Source: an uncultured Acetatifactor sp. | GTDB taxonomy: Bacteria; Bacillota; Clostridia; Lachnospirales; Lachnospiraceae | Assembly: GCA_947594835.1 (NCBI GenBank) | Contig: CANQEH010000001.1 | Span: 248,001 to 312,000, forward strand | Length of the DNA: 64,000 bases | Direction: 5' to 3' | Shown here: in pieces, positions 16,169 to 24,892 of the stretch | Numbering within the stretch: position 1 is the first letter of the stretch | Layout: each line of letters begins with the position of its first letter | Position numbers and translations under genes: made by a program | Notes under the pieces: generated by a model | Databases searched by the model: none | The model's input: the letters and a program-made list of their open reading frames with translations, nothing else | Told to the model about the DNA's origin: nothing

Positions 16169-17203
16169 ATGTTGTTAAGCGTGATCGTCCCGGTCTATAA
16201 TATGGCCGCAGAGGGAAAACTGAATTACTGTATGGACTCCCTGGTAGGCCAGACGATCAAAGAGTATGAGATCATCGCGGTGGACGATGCTTCCACGGAC
16301 AATTCCCTGGAGATCCTGCGGGAATATGAAAAGAAGTATCCGGAGAAAGTGCGCGTCATCACCTATTCGGTGAACAGAAGGCAGGGCGGCGCCAAGAACG
16401 AAGGGCTGAAAGCCGCCGCCGGAGAGTGGATCGGGTTTATCGACAGCGACGACTGGGTGACGCCGGATTACTATGAAAAGCTGCTGGCCAAAGCACAGGA
16501 GACAGGCGCCGATGTAGTGGGCTGCGATTACAGTCTGGTCTCGGAGCATACCATGCGGACGGGAAGGGTGGTGCAGAACAACACCGCCGATCAGACGGGG
16601 GAACTGGATGTAGAAAGGCGCAAAAAGCTGCTCCTCCATCCGGGCAGCATGGTAGTCAAAATATACAAGGGCAGTGTGATCCGGGGAAACGGGCTTTGTT
16701 TTCCCGAGGGGATTTTCTATGAGGACAACTGCGCCGCCGCCCTGTGGTGGTTTTACTTTACCCGGTTTGAGCGGGTGGAAGAGCCTCTTTATTATTATTA
16801 TCAGCATGAGGCGTCTACGGTTCACTATATTTCGGAGCAAAAATGCAGAGATCGTATGAAGGCTATGGAGCTCTTTTGTGAGGAATGTGAGCGGCGGGGA
16901 TTTTTAGAACAGTACCGCAAAGAGATCGAGTACCGTTTTACCGAATTGTTTTATGTCAACACGCTGTTTTCGTATCTGCAGGGGGCGCCTCATCCGAAGC
17001 TTTCCTTTGTCCGTGCACTGCGGGAAAAGCTTGAGAGACGGTTCCCGGACTTTGCAGAAAACGGATATTACAGGGAGCTGACCGGGCAGGAGGAACAGAA
17101 GCTGGCGGCGATGCAGGGGCGGTCTGATGCAGGGTTTTACTGGTATTACCGCGCAAAACTCGTCCTGCGGCGTCTTCGGGCCGCGGGCCGGCGGAAAGGA
17201 TGA
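16169..17203 (+). CDS. GT2 glycosyltransferase (EpsJ-like)
   Basis: From the ATG at 16169, four bases after the ABC gene, 344 residues begin with LLSVIVPVYNMAAEG. GT2 motifs are VDDASTDNS (about 36-44), RRQGGAKNEGLKAA, and FIDSDDWVTP (about 92-101), the DXD-type metal site. The C-terminal third is basic and helical without clear membrane spans, so the enzyme should be cytoplasmic and membrane-associated. It probably extends a lipid-linked glycan. The donor is unknown. Confidence 0.82.
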   Translation: MLLSVIVPVYNMAAEGKLNYCMDSLVGQTIKEYEIIAVDDASTDNSLEILREYEKKYPEKVRVITYSVNRRQGGAKNEGLKAAAGEWIGFIDSDDWVTPDYYEKLLAKAQETGADVVGCDYSLVSEHTMRTGRVVQNNTADQTGELDVERRKKLLLHPGSMVVKIYKGSVIRGNGLCFPEGIFYEDNCAAALWWFYFTRFERVEEPLYYYYQHEASTVHYISEQKCRDRMKAMELFCEECERRGFLEQYRKEIEYRFTELFYVNTLFSYLQGAPHPKLSFVRALREKLERRFPDFAENGYYRELTGQEEQKLAAMQGRSDAGFYWYYRAKLVLRRLRAAGRRKG

Positions 17204-17209
17204 AGGAAA

Positions 17210-17917
17210 ATGAGACAGATCGCAGTCATTACCGCCCGGGGCGGCAGCAAGCGCATTCCCCGGAAGAATATCAGAGAATTTTGCGGAAAGCCCATATTGG
17301 CCTATTCCATCCAGGCGGCGCTGGAGGCGAAGGTATTTGACACGGTGATGGTGTCCACCGACGATGGGGAGATCGCGGAAATTGCCCGGGAATATGGGGC
17401 GGAAGTGCCCTTCCTGCGCAGTGCGGAAACTTCCGGCGACCATGCGGTCACCTCACAAGTCCTGGCGGAGGTGCTTGAGGGGTATGCCAGGCGGGGGGAA
17501 CAGTTTGACAATGCGTGCTGTATCTATCCTACGGCGCCTTTTCTCACTGCCGGACGGCTCAGGGAGGCTATGGAACTTTTGGAGCGGACAGGGGCGGACT
17601 GCGTGCTGCCCGTGGTGCGGTTCGGATTTCCTCCCCAGCGCAGTGTGGTGCTGAACGATGGCTATCTGCAGTTTAAATGGCCGCAGCACCGCAATACCCG
17701 CTCCCAGGATTTAGAGCCGTTTTATCACGATGTAGGGCAGTTTTACTGTGTCAATACTTTGCGTTTTGCAGAGCAGAAAGTCCTTGTCATGGAGAAGACG
17801 GTACCGCTTGTGCTGTCCGAGATGGAGATTCAGGACATTGACACGGAGGAGGACTGGATGATCGCGGAGATGAAATACCGTCTCCTGCAGGAGCGCACCG
17901 GGCGGGCAGGGCAGTGA
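17210..17917 (+). CDS. pseF: CMP-pseudaminic acid cytidylyltransferase (PseF)
   Basis: The protein has 235 residues of the NeuA/PseF nucleotidyltransferase fold. ITARGGSKRIPRKNIREF is the CTP-binding loop at residues 6-23, VSTDDGEI follows, and the IYPTAPFLT segment (about 104-112) is typical of PseF. The C-terminal IQDIDTEEDW is the conserved metal and sugar site. It couples CTP to pseudaminic acid, giving the donor for transferases. It lies directly before pseI and pseG. Confidence 0.88.
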   Translation: MRQIAVITARGGSKRIPRKNIREFCGKPILAYSIQAALEAKVFDTVMVSTDDGEIAEIAREYGAEVPFLRSAETSGDHAVTSQVLAEVLEGYARRGEQFDNACCIYPTAPFLTAGRLREAMELLERTGADCVLPVVRFGFPPQRSVVLNDGYLQFKWPQHRNTRSQDLEPFYHDVGQFYCVNTLRFAEQKVLVMEKTVPLVLSEMEIQDIDTEEDWMIAEMKYRLLQERTGRAGQ

Positions 17918-17962
17918 GGCAGCAGAAGAAGTCGGTTTGATCGGAAAGCGAGGAATCGGGAG

Positions 17963-19069
17963 ATGGAAGAAGAGAGAAAGAGCGGAGTGCAGATCCAGAT
18001 CGGGAGCCGCCGGATCGGCGAGGGCTGCCCTGTCTATCTGATTGCGGAGATGTCGGCCAATCATGCGGGCAGCCTGGCCAGGGCCAAGGAGATCATCCAT
18101 GCGGCAAAAGAGAGCGGGGCAGACTGCATCAAGATACAGACGTACACGCCAGATACGCTGACCATTGACTGCGATAATCCTTATTTTCAGGTGAAAAACG
18201 GCACCTGGAGGGGCGAAAACCTCTACGGCCTCTACGGGAAAGCTTATACGCCCTGGGAGTGGCAGGGGGAGCTGAAAGAGGAGGCGGACAAGGTGGGCAT
18301 TGATTTTCTGTCCACCCCCTTTGACAGGACGTCCGTAGACTTTTTGGAAGAATTGGGACTGGCTTTTTATAAGATTGCTTCTTTTGAGATGGTGGATCTT
18401 CCCTTGATCGGGTATGTTGCTTCCAAGGGAAAGCCAATCATCCTTTCTACCGGAATGGGATCTCTGGAGGAGATCCGGGAGGCGGTGGAGACAGTATATG
18501 CAGCGGGGAACAGGCAGCTGGTGCTGTTAAAGTGTTCCAGCGTGTATCCGGCGCTGCCGGAGAAAATGCATTTAAGCACCATCCGGGATATGCGGCAGCG
18601 TTTTGGGATCCCCGTGGGGCTGTCGGATCATTCCCTGGGCAGCCTGAGCGCGGTGGCCGCCGTTGCCCTGGGGGCTTCCGTGATCGAAAAGCATTTCTGT
18701 ATCAGCCGGGAGATCGAAAACCCGGACGCTTCTTTTTCTATGACGCCGGAGGAGTACCGGGCTATGGCCCGGGAGGTGCGGGCCGCCCAGAAGGCCATTG
18801 ATCAGCCCTTTTACGGGATTGCTGAAGGGGAGGAGGACAGCGTGGTCTTCCGCCGTTCCATCTTCTGTGTGAAGGACATCCCGGCAGGAGAACCGCTGAC
18901 GGAAGAAAACATCCGGGTGATCCGGCCCGGGTATGGCTTAAAGCCCAAGTATTACGGAGAAGTGTTAGGGAAAAAGGCAGCAAGGGGCTTAAAGCGCGGG
19001 ACGCCCCTTGCCTGGGAAGACTTGCAAGGGGAGACAGGGGAAAAAGACCATGATCTGGATGAGGGCTGA
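17963..19069 (+). CDS. pseI: Pseudaminic acid synthase (PseI)
   Basis: The protein has 368 residues: a NeuB-type TIM barrel (about 10-285) and a C-terminal SAF antifreeze-like domain (about 300-360). Visible motifs include AEMSANHAGS, DCIKIQTYTPDT, YGKAYTPWEW (the last characteristic of PseI rather than NeuB), STPFDRTSVDFL, GLSDHSLG and the metal-ligand histidine in IEKHFC. It condenses 2,4-diacetamido-2,4,6-trideoxy-L-altrose with phosphoenolpyruvate. The end overlaps pseG by 20 bases. Confidence 0.9.
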   Translation: MEEERKSGVQIQIGSRRIGEGCPVYLIAEMSANHAGSLARAKEIIHAAKESGADCIKIQTYTPDTLTIDCDNPYFQVKNGTWRGENLYGLYGKAYTPWEWQGELKEEADKVGIDFLSTPFDRTSVDFLEELGLAFYKIASFEMVDLPLIGYVASKGKPIILSTGMGSLEEIREAVETVYAAGNRQLVLLKCSSVYPALPEKMHLSTIRDMRQRFGIPVGLSDHSLGSLSAVAAVALGASVIEKHFCISREIENPDASFSMTPEEYRAMAREVRAAQKAIDQPFYGIAEGEEDSVVFRRSIFCVKDIPAGEPLTEENIRVIRPGYGLKPKYYGEVLGKKAARGLKRGTPLAWEDLQGETGEKDHDLDEG

Positions 19070-20084
19070 CGGTGGGGAAAGGATCGGCACAGGGCACATC
19101 ATGCGCTGCCTGTCTATCGCCAGAGCCCTCAAGGAGCTGGGTGAACCGGTCTGCTTTCTGTCGGCAGACCGGGAGCCTGTCCCCCTTCTGGAAGCGCAGG
19201 AGCAGGAATATCTGGTTCTGGGCACTTCCTATCAAAACCCAATGGAGGACTGGGAGCGTCTGGATTCAGTGCTGGAGAGAGGGGAGGACAGCCTGTTTTT
19301 TGCGGACGGCTATTTTTTCTCCCCGCAGTATCTGCAGAAGGCCAGGGAACGGATGCCGGTCTGCCTGCTGGACGATCTGGGGACGGACGGGATGCCGGTA
19401 GACCTGCTGATCAATTACCATATTTTTGCACAAAGAACCCTTTACGGCAATAAGGGGCAGGGGACAGCGTATCTTTTGGGCCCTCGTTTTGCTCCCCTGC
19501 GAAAGGAATTTGGGGAGGCGTTTTGCCCGCCCCGTCAGCGTGCCCGCAGGGTGTTGATCACCACAGGCGGAAGCGATCGGTATGACCTTGCGGGGAAGAT
19601 TCTGGAAAGTATCCTGCGGCATCCCGGGATCCGGGACATGGAGTACTGTGTGGTCAGCGGCGCTTTCAACCGATATCTGCCCCACCTCCGGGAGCTGGAA
19701 AAAGGCCATCCCGGAGTGCGGGTTTACAGCAATGTGGAAAATATGATAGAATTGATGCAGCAGTGCGACATCGCAGTCACAGCCGGGGGCACTACCCTGT
19801 ATGAGCTGTGCGCCGTAGGGCTTCCGGCAGTCTGTTTTTCCTTCGTGGACAACCAGAAAAAGATCGTGGAGGAATTCCAAAGACAGGGCATTGTGTGCTG
19901 TGGGGGGGACTACGGGCAGCTGGGCGATCAGCTGGCCAGCGAAGTGGCGGGACAGGTCGCGCGGCTGGCATCGGACGTTGTCCTGCGCCGCAGCCTCAGT
20001 GAAAGAGGGCACAGCCTGGTGGACGGGGGCGGGGCCATGCGCATCGCCCGGCAGCTGCAGGCGCTGCTTCACGGGACGGCATGA
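19050..20084 (+). CDS. pseG: UDP-2,4-diacetamido-2,4,6-trideoxy-beta-L-altropyranose hydrolase (PseG)
   Basis: The ATG at 19050 is favoured over earlier in-frame ATGs because it opens the conserved start IWMRADGGERIGTGH, with GGGGAAAAA upstream. It gives 344 residues. The RIGTGHIMRCL segment carries the catalytic histidine of PseG, and the C-terminal half has the GT-B-like nucleotide site (ITTGGSDRYD, VTAGGTTLYELCAVG). It removes UDP from the pathway intermediate before PseI acts. Overlap with pseI points to coupled translation. Confidence 0.88.
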   Translation: MIWMRADGGERIGTGHIMRCLSIARALKELGEPVCFLSADREPVPLLEAQEQEYLVLGTSYQNPMEDWERLDSVLERGEDSLFFADGYFFSPQYLQKARERMPVCLLDDLGTDGMPVDLLINYHIFAQRTLYGNKGQGTAYLLGPRFAPLRKEFGEAFCPPRQRARRVLITTGGSDRYDLAGKILESILRHPGIRDMEYCVVSGAFNRYLPHLRELEKGHPGVRVYSNVENMIELMQQCDIAVTAGGTTLYELCAVGLPAVCFSFVDNQKKIVEEFQRQGIVCCGGDYGQLGDQLASEVAGQVARLASDVVLRRSLSERGHSLVDGGGAMRIARQLQALLHGTA

Positions 20085-20136
20085 GAGGTGCGTCCAGAAG
20101 CACTGTGTTCTGCGGGGCGGAGTCAGGGAGGGCAGC

Positions 20137-20988
20137 GTGAGACGGAAGTGGGATCGGGAAAAGAGCATATGCGGCGCAGTGTCGGTGCTGGCGTTTGGAG
20201 TTCTGGCCGCCTTTACCATGCACCTTAGACCCGCCAGGCTGGGGTGCCAGCAGGTGCCGGTGGTTATGTTCGGCGACAGCCTGCTGGCCCTGAGCCGGGA
20301 TGAAACCTCTGTCCCGGCACAGCTGGAACAGCTGCTGGGAGAGCCCATCTACAGCGCAGCGATGGGCGGCACCTGCGTCGGCAGGCTGAACCGGGACGGG
20401 AAAATGGGAAACCCAAAGGACGGGCTTTCCCTGGCGGCTTTGACCAAAGCGGTGTCTGTGGACGACTTTGGCGTGCAGCAGGCCCTGCGGGTGCACGAGA
20501 GCAATACGGAATATTTTCCTGATGTGATAGACGGGCTGGAGGTGACGGATTTCTCCGCGGCGGAGACGGTGGTGATCCTGCACGGAATAAACGATTACTA
20601 CAGCGGGATACCCATTGAAAATCCCAAAGACCCTTATGACGAGTATACCTTTACGGGGGCCCTGCGCAGTTCTGTGGCGGCTCTGCGGCGGGCCAATCCC
20701 GGCCTGCGCATTGTGCTTGTGTCCCCCACTTACACCTGGCATCTTCAGAGCGGCCAGACCTGTGAAGAGTACAACGCAGGATATGGTGTGGAGGAAGATT
20801 ATGTGCAGGCGGAGGTTGCGCTGGCGCAGGAGCTGGGAATAGAGGTGCTGGATCTGTACCACGACGTTTATCCCCATGAGAAATGGGAGGATTGGGAGCA
20901 ATACACCTTTGACGGGCTCCATCCCAACGAAGCGGGCCGCGCTCTGATCGCCGGTTTGATCGCGGAAGGGCTGCGCGGCGGGAGATAG
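20137..20988 (+). CDS. Membrane-anchored SGNH/GDSL hydrolase-like protein (2 of 3)
   Basis: The GTG at 20137, preceded by GGGAGGG, gives 283 residues with an N-terminal membrane anchor (about 10-28) and an SGNH domain outside. Blocks are MFGDSLLAL (nucleophile), SAAMGGT, LHGINDYYSG (block III GxND) and DGLHPNEAG (catalytic aspartate and histidine). FTGALRSSVAALRRANPG closely matches the proteins at 7446 and 29826. It follows pseG by 52 bases, so its substrate may be an acylated sugar of the pseudaminic glycan. Esterase and acyltransferase activity cannot be told apart from sequence. Confidence 0.75.
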   Translation: MRRKWDREKSICGAVSVLAFGVLAAFTMHLRPARLGCQQVPVVMFGDSLLALSRDETSVPAQLEQLLGEPIYSAAMGGTCVGRLNRDGKMGNPKDGLSLAALTKAVSVDDFGVQQALRVHESNTEYFPDVIDGLEVTDFSAAETVVILHGINDYYSGIPIENPKDPYDEYTFTGALRSSVAALRRANPGLRIVLVSPTYTWHLQSGQTCEEYNAGYGVEEDYVQAEVALAQELGIEVLDLYHDVYPHEKWEDWEQYTFDGLHPNEAGRALIAGLIAEGLRGGR

Positions 20989-20996
20989 ATGGGGAT

Positions 20997-21029
20997 GCCG
21001 TTTCAGACGGCGGAATGAGAGGAAAAATG
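20997..21029 (+). promoter_or_regulatory. Hairpin-plus-ATGAGAGG ribosome-site element, copy 2
   Basis: GCCGT (20997-21001) pairs perfectly with ACGGC (21007-21011) around TTCAG. Three bases later comes ATGAGAGGAAAAATG, ending in the start codon (21027-21029). Confidence 0.7.
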
Positions 21030-22610
21030 CGGACACCTTCGCAAGCGTTTGAAAAGCTGAATCAGTGGATAAAGCCGGGATGGCGGACGGCATTTTGCGC
21101 CGCAGTGTGCACCGGTCTTCTGGTGCATCTGCCCGTGATGCTGTCGGATATCCCCAATCACGACGGGTTATCCAGCATCTACTTTGACCAGAATATGATC
21201 ACCTCCGGAAGGTGGTTTCTGACGGTAGCCTGTGGCTTTTCTTCCTATTATACGATCCCGTGGCTGATCGGCCTGCTGGGTCTTTTCTTCCTGGGACTTG
21301 CCGCTGCCGCTCTGACAGAGCTTCTGGAGATGGAGCGCAGCTGGGCTATTGTGCTGTGCAGCGGGCTTTTGGCGGCCTTTCCGGCGATGGCCTCTACCTT
21401 TGCCTATGTCTTTACGCTGGACGGCTATATGTTTGCGCTGTTTCTGGCGGTGCTGGCGGTTCTTCTCACAAAAAAATATCGGTTCGGGTTTCTGGGGGGC
21501 GCGGTCTGCCTGGCTTTCAGCCTGGGGACGTATCAGGCGTATCTCTCCTTTGCCATGATCCTCTCTTTGTTTGCCGTGTGGATGCTTTGGGCCGGAGGGG
21601 CAAAAGCGGCGGACAAGGTAAAGGGGACGCTGTCTTATCTGGGAATGGGAGCGCTCGGCGTGACGCTCTATTATGGGATCCTGCAGATTTTGCTGCGCGT
21701 CCAGGGGAAAGAGCTGGACTCCTATCAGGGCATAAGCGGGATGGCGTCGGGGGCAGCTGCTGGGGAAGGCGGCCGCCTTGCAGGGGCGTTGGGACTCTTA
21801 AAAGAGATGTACCGGGACTTTTTCACTTTTACTTTTCACGGAAGGGTATTGTTCCAAAACTGGATCTCCCTGGCGGCGGTTCTTCTGCTGGTATTTAGCG
21901 CGTCGGTTCTGGCAGTCTCGGTGGCCCGGCAAAGAAAAGGGTGGAAGAATCCCTGGTTTTTCGCTATAATGATAGGAATGGCACTTTTGCTGCCGCTGAC
22001 CGCCAATGTGATCCTTTTGATCTCCCCCGGCGTGACATACCACCTGCTGATGCGGTATCAGTGGGTGCTGTTTTTGATCGGGCTGACTGCCTTTGTGAGC
22101 AAAAACAGCGGACAGGCAAGATGGGGGGCACTGTGGGAGTGGCTTACGCTGGGAGCGGCCTTTGTGCTGGTGTTTTTCTACGGAGTGGTGGACAACATCG
22201 GCTATTCCAATCTGCACAAGCGGTATGAAAAGACCTATGCCTACTGCGTGCGCCTTTTGGACCGGATCGAGCAGACGCAGGGGTATTACCAGGGGATCCC
22301 CATCGCTATGGTGGGGGTGGTCAGCGACGACGAATATCCCGTCACGGATATCACCCTGCCTGTCACCGGCGGGATGATCGGATTAAGCAGTGAGAGCAGC
22401 AGCGACAGCCTGCTCTACACAGGAGAAAATTACAGGGAATTTATCAGGCACTATCTGGGCGCAACGTTGAATATTTTGCCGGCGGAGGCTATGGCGGATA
22501 TGTATTACTCGGAAGAATATATAGCCATGGACAGCTTCCCCGGCCCCGATTCCATGCGGGTGATCGACGGCATCCTGTACATTAAGACGGAAGACGCAGT
22601 GCGCAGGTAG
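21027..22610 (+). CDS. Glucosyltransferase-II-like (GtrII family) membrane protein
   Basis: The protein has about 527 residues and ten to twelve membrane spans; the last 120 residues are soluble. The start segment, the loop SDIPNHDGLSSIYFDQN, and SGRWFLTVACG followed by YVFTLDGYMFALFLAV and SLGTYQAYLS are characteristic of the glucosyltransferase-domain family to which phage GtrII belongs. It is followed by a GtrB-like synthase, so the pair likely forms a donor-and-transferase unit that adds a sugar to an exported glycan. No GtrA-type flippase is seen nearby. The start at 21027 is set by the hairpin ribosome-site element. Confidence 0.72.
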   Translation: MRTPSQAFEKLNQWIKPGWRTAFCAAVCTGLLVHLPVMLSDIPNHDGLSSIYFDQNMITSGRWFLTVACGFSSYYTIPWLIGLLGLFFLGLAAAALTELLEMERSWAIVLCSGLLAAFPAMASTFAYVFTLDGYMFALFLAVLAVLLTKKYRFGFLGGAVCLAFSLGTYQAYLSFAMILSLFAVWMLWAGGAKAADKVKGTLSYLGMGALGVTLYYGILQILLRVQGKELDSYQGISGMASGAAAGEGGRLAGALGLLKEMYRDFFTFTFHGRVLFQNWISLAAVLLLVFSASVLAVSVARQRKGWKNPWFFAIMIGMALLLPLTANVILLISPGVTYHLLMRYQWVLFLIGLTAFVSKNSGQARWGALWEWLTLGAAFVLVFFYGVVDNIGYSNLHKRYEKTYAYCVRLLDRIEQTQGYYQGIPIAMVGVVSDDEYPVTDITLPVTGGMIGLSSESSSDSLLYTGENYREFIRHYLGATLNILPAEAMADMYYSEEYIAMDSFPGPDSMRVIDGILYIKTEDAVRR

Positions 22611-22625
22611 TGTGAGAGGATATGG

Positions 22626-22658
22626 GCCGCCTAAGGCGGCAGAATGAGAGGAAGTATG
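22626..22658 (+). promoter_or_regulatory. Hairpin-plus-ATGAGAGG ribosome-site element, copy 3
   Basis: GCCGCC (22626-22631) pairs perfectly with GGCGGC (22635-22640) around TAA. Three bases later comes ATGAGAGGAAGTATG, ending in the start codon (22656-22658). Confidence 0.7.
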
Positions 22659-23615
22659 GCGAAGTTATCGGTGGTACTGCCTGCTTACAACGAGGAACTC
22701 AACATTGCCAACACGGCGTCGGTGCTGTCCCATCTTCTGGGGGAAAACGGGATCGACTATGAGCTGGTGTTTATCAGCGACGGTTCCAGGGACGCCACCT
22801 TTTCGGAGATCTTAAAGGCATCGGCGGCAGATCCCAGGATACGGGGGGCAGAATTCAGCCGGAATTTCGGGAAGGAAGCAGGGATCTTTGCGGGGCTGGA
22901 ACTGGCCACAGGGGACGCGGTGGTGGTCATGGACTGCGACCTGCAGCATCCGCCGGAGGTCATTCTGAAGATGTGGGAAAAGTGGAAGGACGGCGCCGAG
23001 GTGGTGGAGGGCATCAAGAGCAGCCGCGGCAGGGAGAGCCTGGGCTATAAGCTGTCCGCAGGCCTGTTCTACCGGGTGATGAGCAAGCTGATCAAGATGG
23101 ACATGAACGCCTCCTCCGACTTTAAGCTGCTGGACCGGAAGGTGGTGGACGTGCTGCTGTGCCTGCCGGAGCGGAATACTTTTTTCCGGGCCCTCAGCTT
23201 CTGGGCGGGCTTTCGGACCGAAAGCGTTTCTTACGAGGTGCAGGAGCGGCAGTTCGGCGAGAGCAAATGGTCCCTGCGGGGTCTGATGCGCTATGCCATC
23301 ACCAACGCCACTTCCTTCAGCACGCTGCCCTTGCAGATGGTGACGGTGGCGGGACTGATCTTTCTTTTGTTCAGCCTGGTGTTAGCTGTGCAGACATTGG
23401 TGAGGTTTCTGATGGGCACGGCAGTGGAAGGGTTTACCACGGTCATCCTGCTTCTTCTCATCATCGGGGGGCTTCTGATGCTGAGCCTGGGGGTGATCGG
23501 GCATTACATCGCCAGAATATACGAGGAAGTGAAGGGGCGGCCCAAATACATCATCAGCAGGGTCACGGAAAACGTGCAGGGCCAGGTGATCGGCGCCTGG
23601 CAGAAAAGAAAATAA
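22656..23615 (+). CDS. GT2 polyprenyl-phosphate sugar synthase (GtrB-like)
   Basis: The protein has 319 residues: a GT-A domain, then two C-terminal membrane segments (about 235-260 and 270-295). Motifs are SVVLPAYNEELNI, FISDGSRDAT, FSRNFGKEAGIFAGLE and MDCDLQHPPE (DXD-type site), all characteristic of GtrB/DPM1-type synthases. The layout and QFGESKWSLRGL fit bactoprenol glucosyltransferases well. It comes directly after the GtrII-like gene. It is the last gene before the second copy of the 102-bp leader. Confidence 0.83.
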   Translation: MAKLSVVLPAYNEELNIANTASVLSHLLGENGIDYELVFISDGSRDATFSEILKASAADPRIRGAEFSRNFGKEAGIFAGLELATGDAVVVMDCDLQHPPEVILKMWEKWKDGAEVVEGIKSSRGRESLGYKLSAGLFYRVMSKLIKMDMNASSDFKLLDRKVVDVLLCLPERNTFFRALSFWAGFRTESVSYEVQERQFGESKWSLRGLMRYAITNATSFSTLPLQMVTVAGLIFLLFSLVLAVQTLVRFLMGTAVEGFTTVILLLLIIGGLLMLSLGVIGHYIARIYEEVKGRPKYIISRVTENVQGQVIGAWQKRK

Positions 23616-23630
23616 CGCAGCAGAAGGAGA

Positions 23631-23732
23631 AAAAGATTGAAAATTAAAATTTTCAATCGCGAGATTTGTGTCCGCGCGCTGCTTGACACAAACTCGTTAT
23701 GCGCAAAGAGCAGCGCGGAAATGAGGTATAAA
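23631..23732 (+). repeat. 102-bp structured leader repeat, copy 2
   Basis: This copy is identical to 713-814 except at one base (A at 23705). It is in the same orientation and again ends right before the start codon of a DegT-family aminotransferase. Both hairpins are kept. The two copies bracket 22.8 kb holding every pse gene in the window. Confidence 0.88.
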
Positions 23733-23734
23733 CC

Positions 23735-24874
23735 ATGAGTGAGATGATCAACTTTAACGTACCGCCTTACGTGGACAAAGCGGCGGACTATATGAGGGAT
23801 TGCGTGCGGAATCAAAAAATCTGCGGCGACGGCCCTTTTACCAGAAAGTGTTCCCAGTGGTTTGAAGAGCGCACGGGCACTGTCAAATGTCTGCTCACCA
23901 CCTCCTGTACCCATGCCCTGGAACTGGCGGCGCTGTTGGCACAGATAAAGCCCGGGGACGAGGTCATCATGCCTTCCTATACCTTTGTGTCCACGGCAGA
24001 TGCCTTTGTGCTGCGTGGGGCCACGCCGGTGTTTGTGGATATCCGGCCGGACACCATGAACATCGACGAGAAGCTGATCGAGGAAGCGGTCACCGAAAAG
24101 ACCAAAGCCATCGCGCCGATGCACTATGCGGGGGTTTCCTGCGAGATGGACACCATCATGGAGATTGCGGACAGACATGGCTTAAAGGTCATTGAGGACG
24201 CGGCCCAGGGCGTGCTGTCCTCCTACAAGGGCAAGGCTCTGGGAACCATCGGGGATTACGGGTGCTTCAGCTTCCATGAGACGAAAAATTACAGCATGGG
24301 AGAAGGGGGCGCCCTGCTGATCCGGGATGCGGAAAATGTGGAAGATGCGGAGATCATCCGGGAAAAGGGGACTAACCGCAGCAAATTTTACAGAGGCCAG
24401 ATCGACAAATATACCTGGATGAATTTCGGGTCTTCCTATCTGCCCAGCGATATGAACGCCGCGTATCTTTACGCCCAGCTGGAGATTGCCGATGAGATCA
24501 ACCAGGCCAGGCTGGCTTTGTGGAACCGGTACTACGAGAGGCTGAAACCCCTTGCCCAGGCGGGGAGGCTTGTGCTGCCCACCGTGCCGGAGGGATGTGT
24601 CCACAACGGCCATATGTTCTATGTGAAAGCAAAGGATCTGGAGGAGAGAACCAGGCTGATCGACTATCTGAAGGAGAATGGCGTTCATTCTGTGTTCCAT
24701 TACATTCCGCTCCACACTGCCCCCGCGGGCTTAAAATTCGGCAGGTTCCACGGGGAAGACAGATACACTACCAAGGAGAGCGAGCGTCTGGCCAGGCTGC
24801 CGATGTACTATGGCCTTACCCTGTCCCAGGTGGACTACATCTGCGACAAGGTGACAGCCTTTTATCAAAGCTAG
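23735..24874 (+). CDS. rffA: dTDP-4-amino-4,6-dideoxygalactose transaminase (RffA/WecE)
   Basis: A 379-residue DegT-family PLP aminotransferase that resembles E. coli RffA/WecE along its whole length. Shared segments are ICGDGPFTRKC, IMPSYTFVSTADAFVLRGA, PDTMNIDE, FSFHETKNYSMGEGG with the cofactor lysine near residue 184, REKGTNRSKF and the C-terminal FHGEDRYTTKESERL. It converts dTDP-4-keto-6-deoxyglucose to dTDP-4-amino-4,6-dideoxygalactose. The substrate is made by rfbB (34188), and the GNAT at 4.35 kb could acetylate the product. It is not the same enzyme as the PseC at 816, although both stand behind the same leader. Confidence 0.85.
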   Translation: MSEMINFNVPPYVDKAADYMRDCVRNQKICGDGPFTRKCSQWFEERTGTVKCLLTTSCTHALELAALLAQIKPGDEVIMPSYTFVSTADAFVLRGATPVFVDIRPDTMNIDEKLIEEAVTEKTKAIAPMHYAGVSCEMDTIMEIADRHGLKVIEDAAQGVLSSYKGKALGTIGDYGCFSFHETKNYSMGEGGALLIRDAENVEDAEIIREKGTNRSKFYRGQIDKYTWMNFGSSYLPSDMNAAYLYAQLEIADEINQARLALWNRYYERLKPLAQAGRLVLPTVPEGCVHNGHMFYVKAKDLEERTRLIDYLKENGVHSVFHYIPLHTAPAGLKFGRFHGEDRYTTKESERLARLPMYYGLTLSQVDYICDKVTAFYQS

Positions 24875-24892
24875 CGGGGCAGGGAAGATGAG

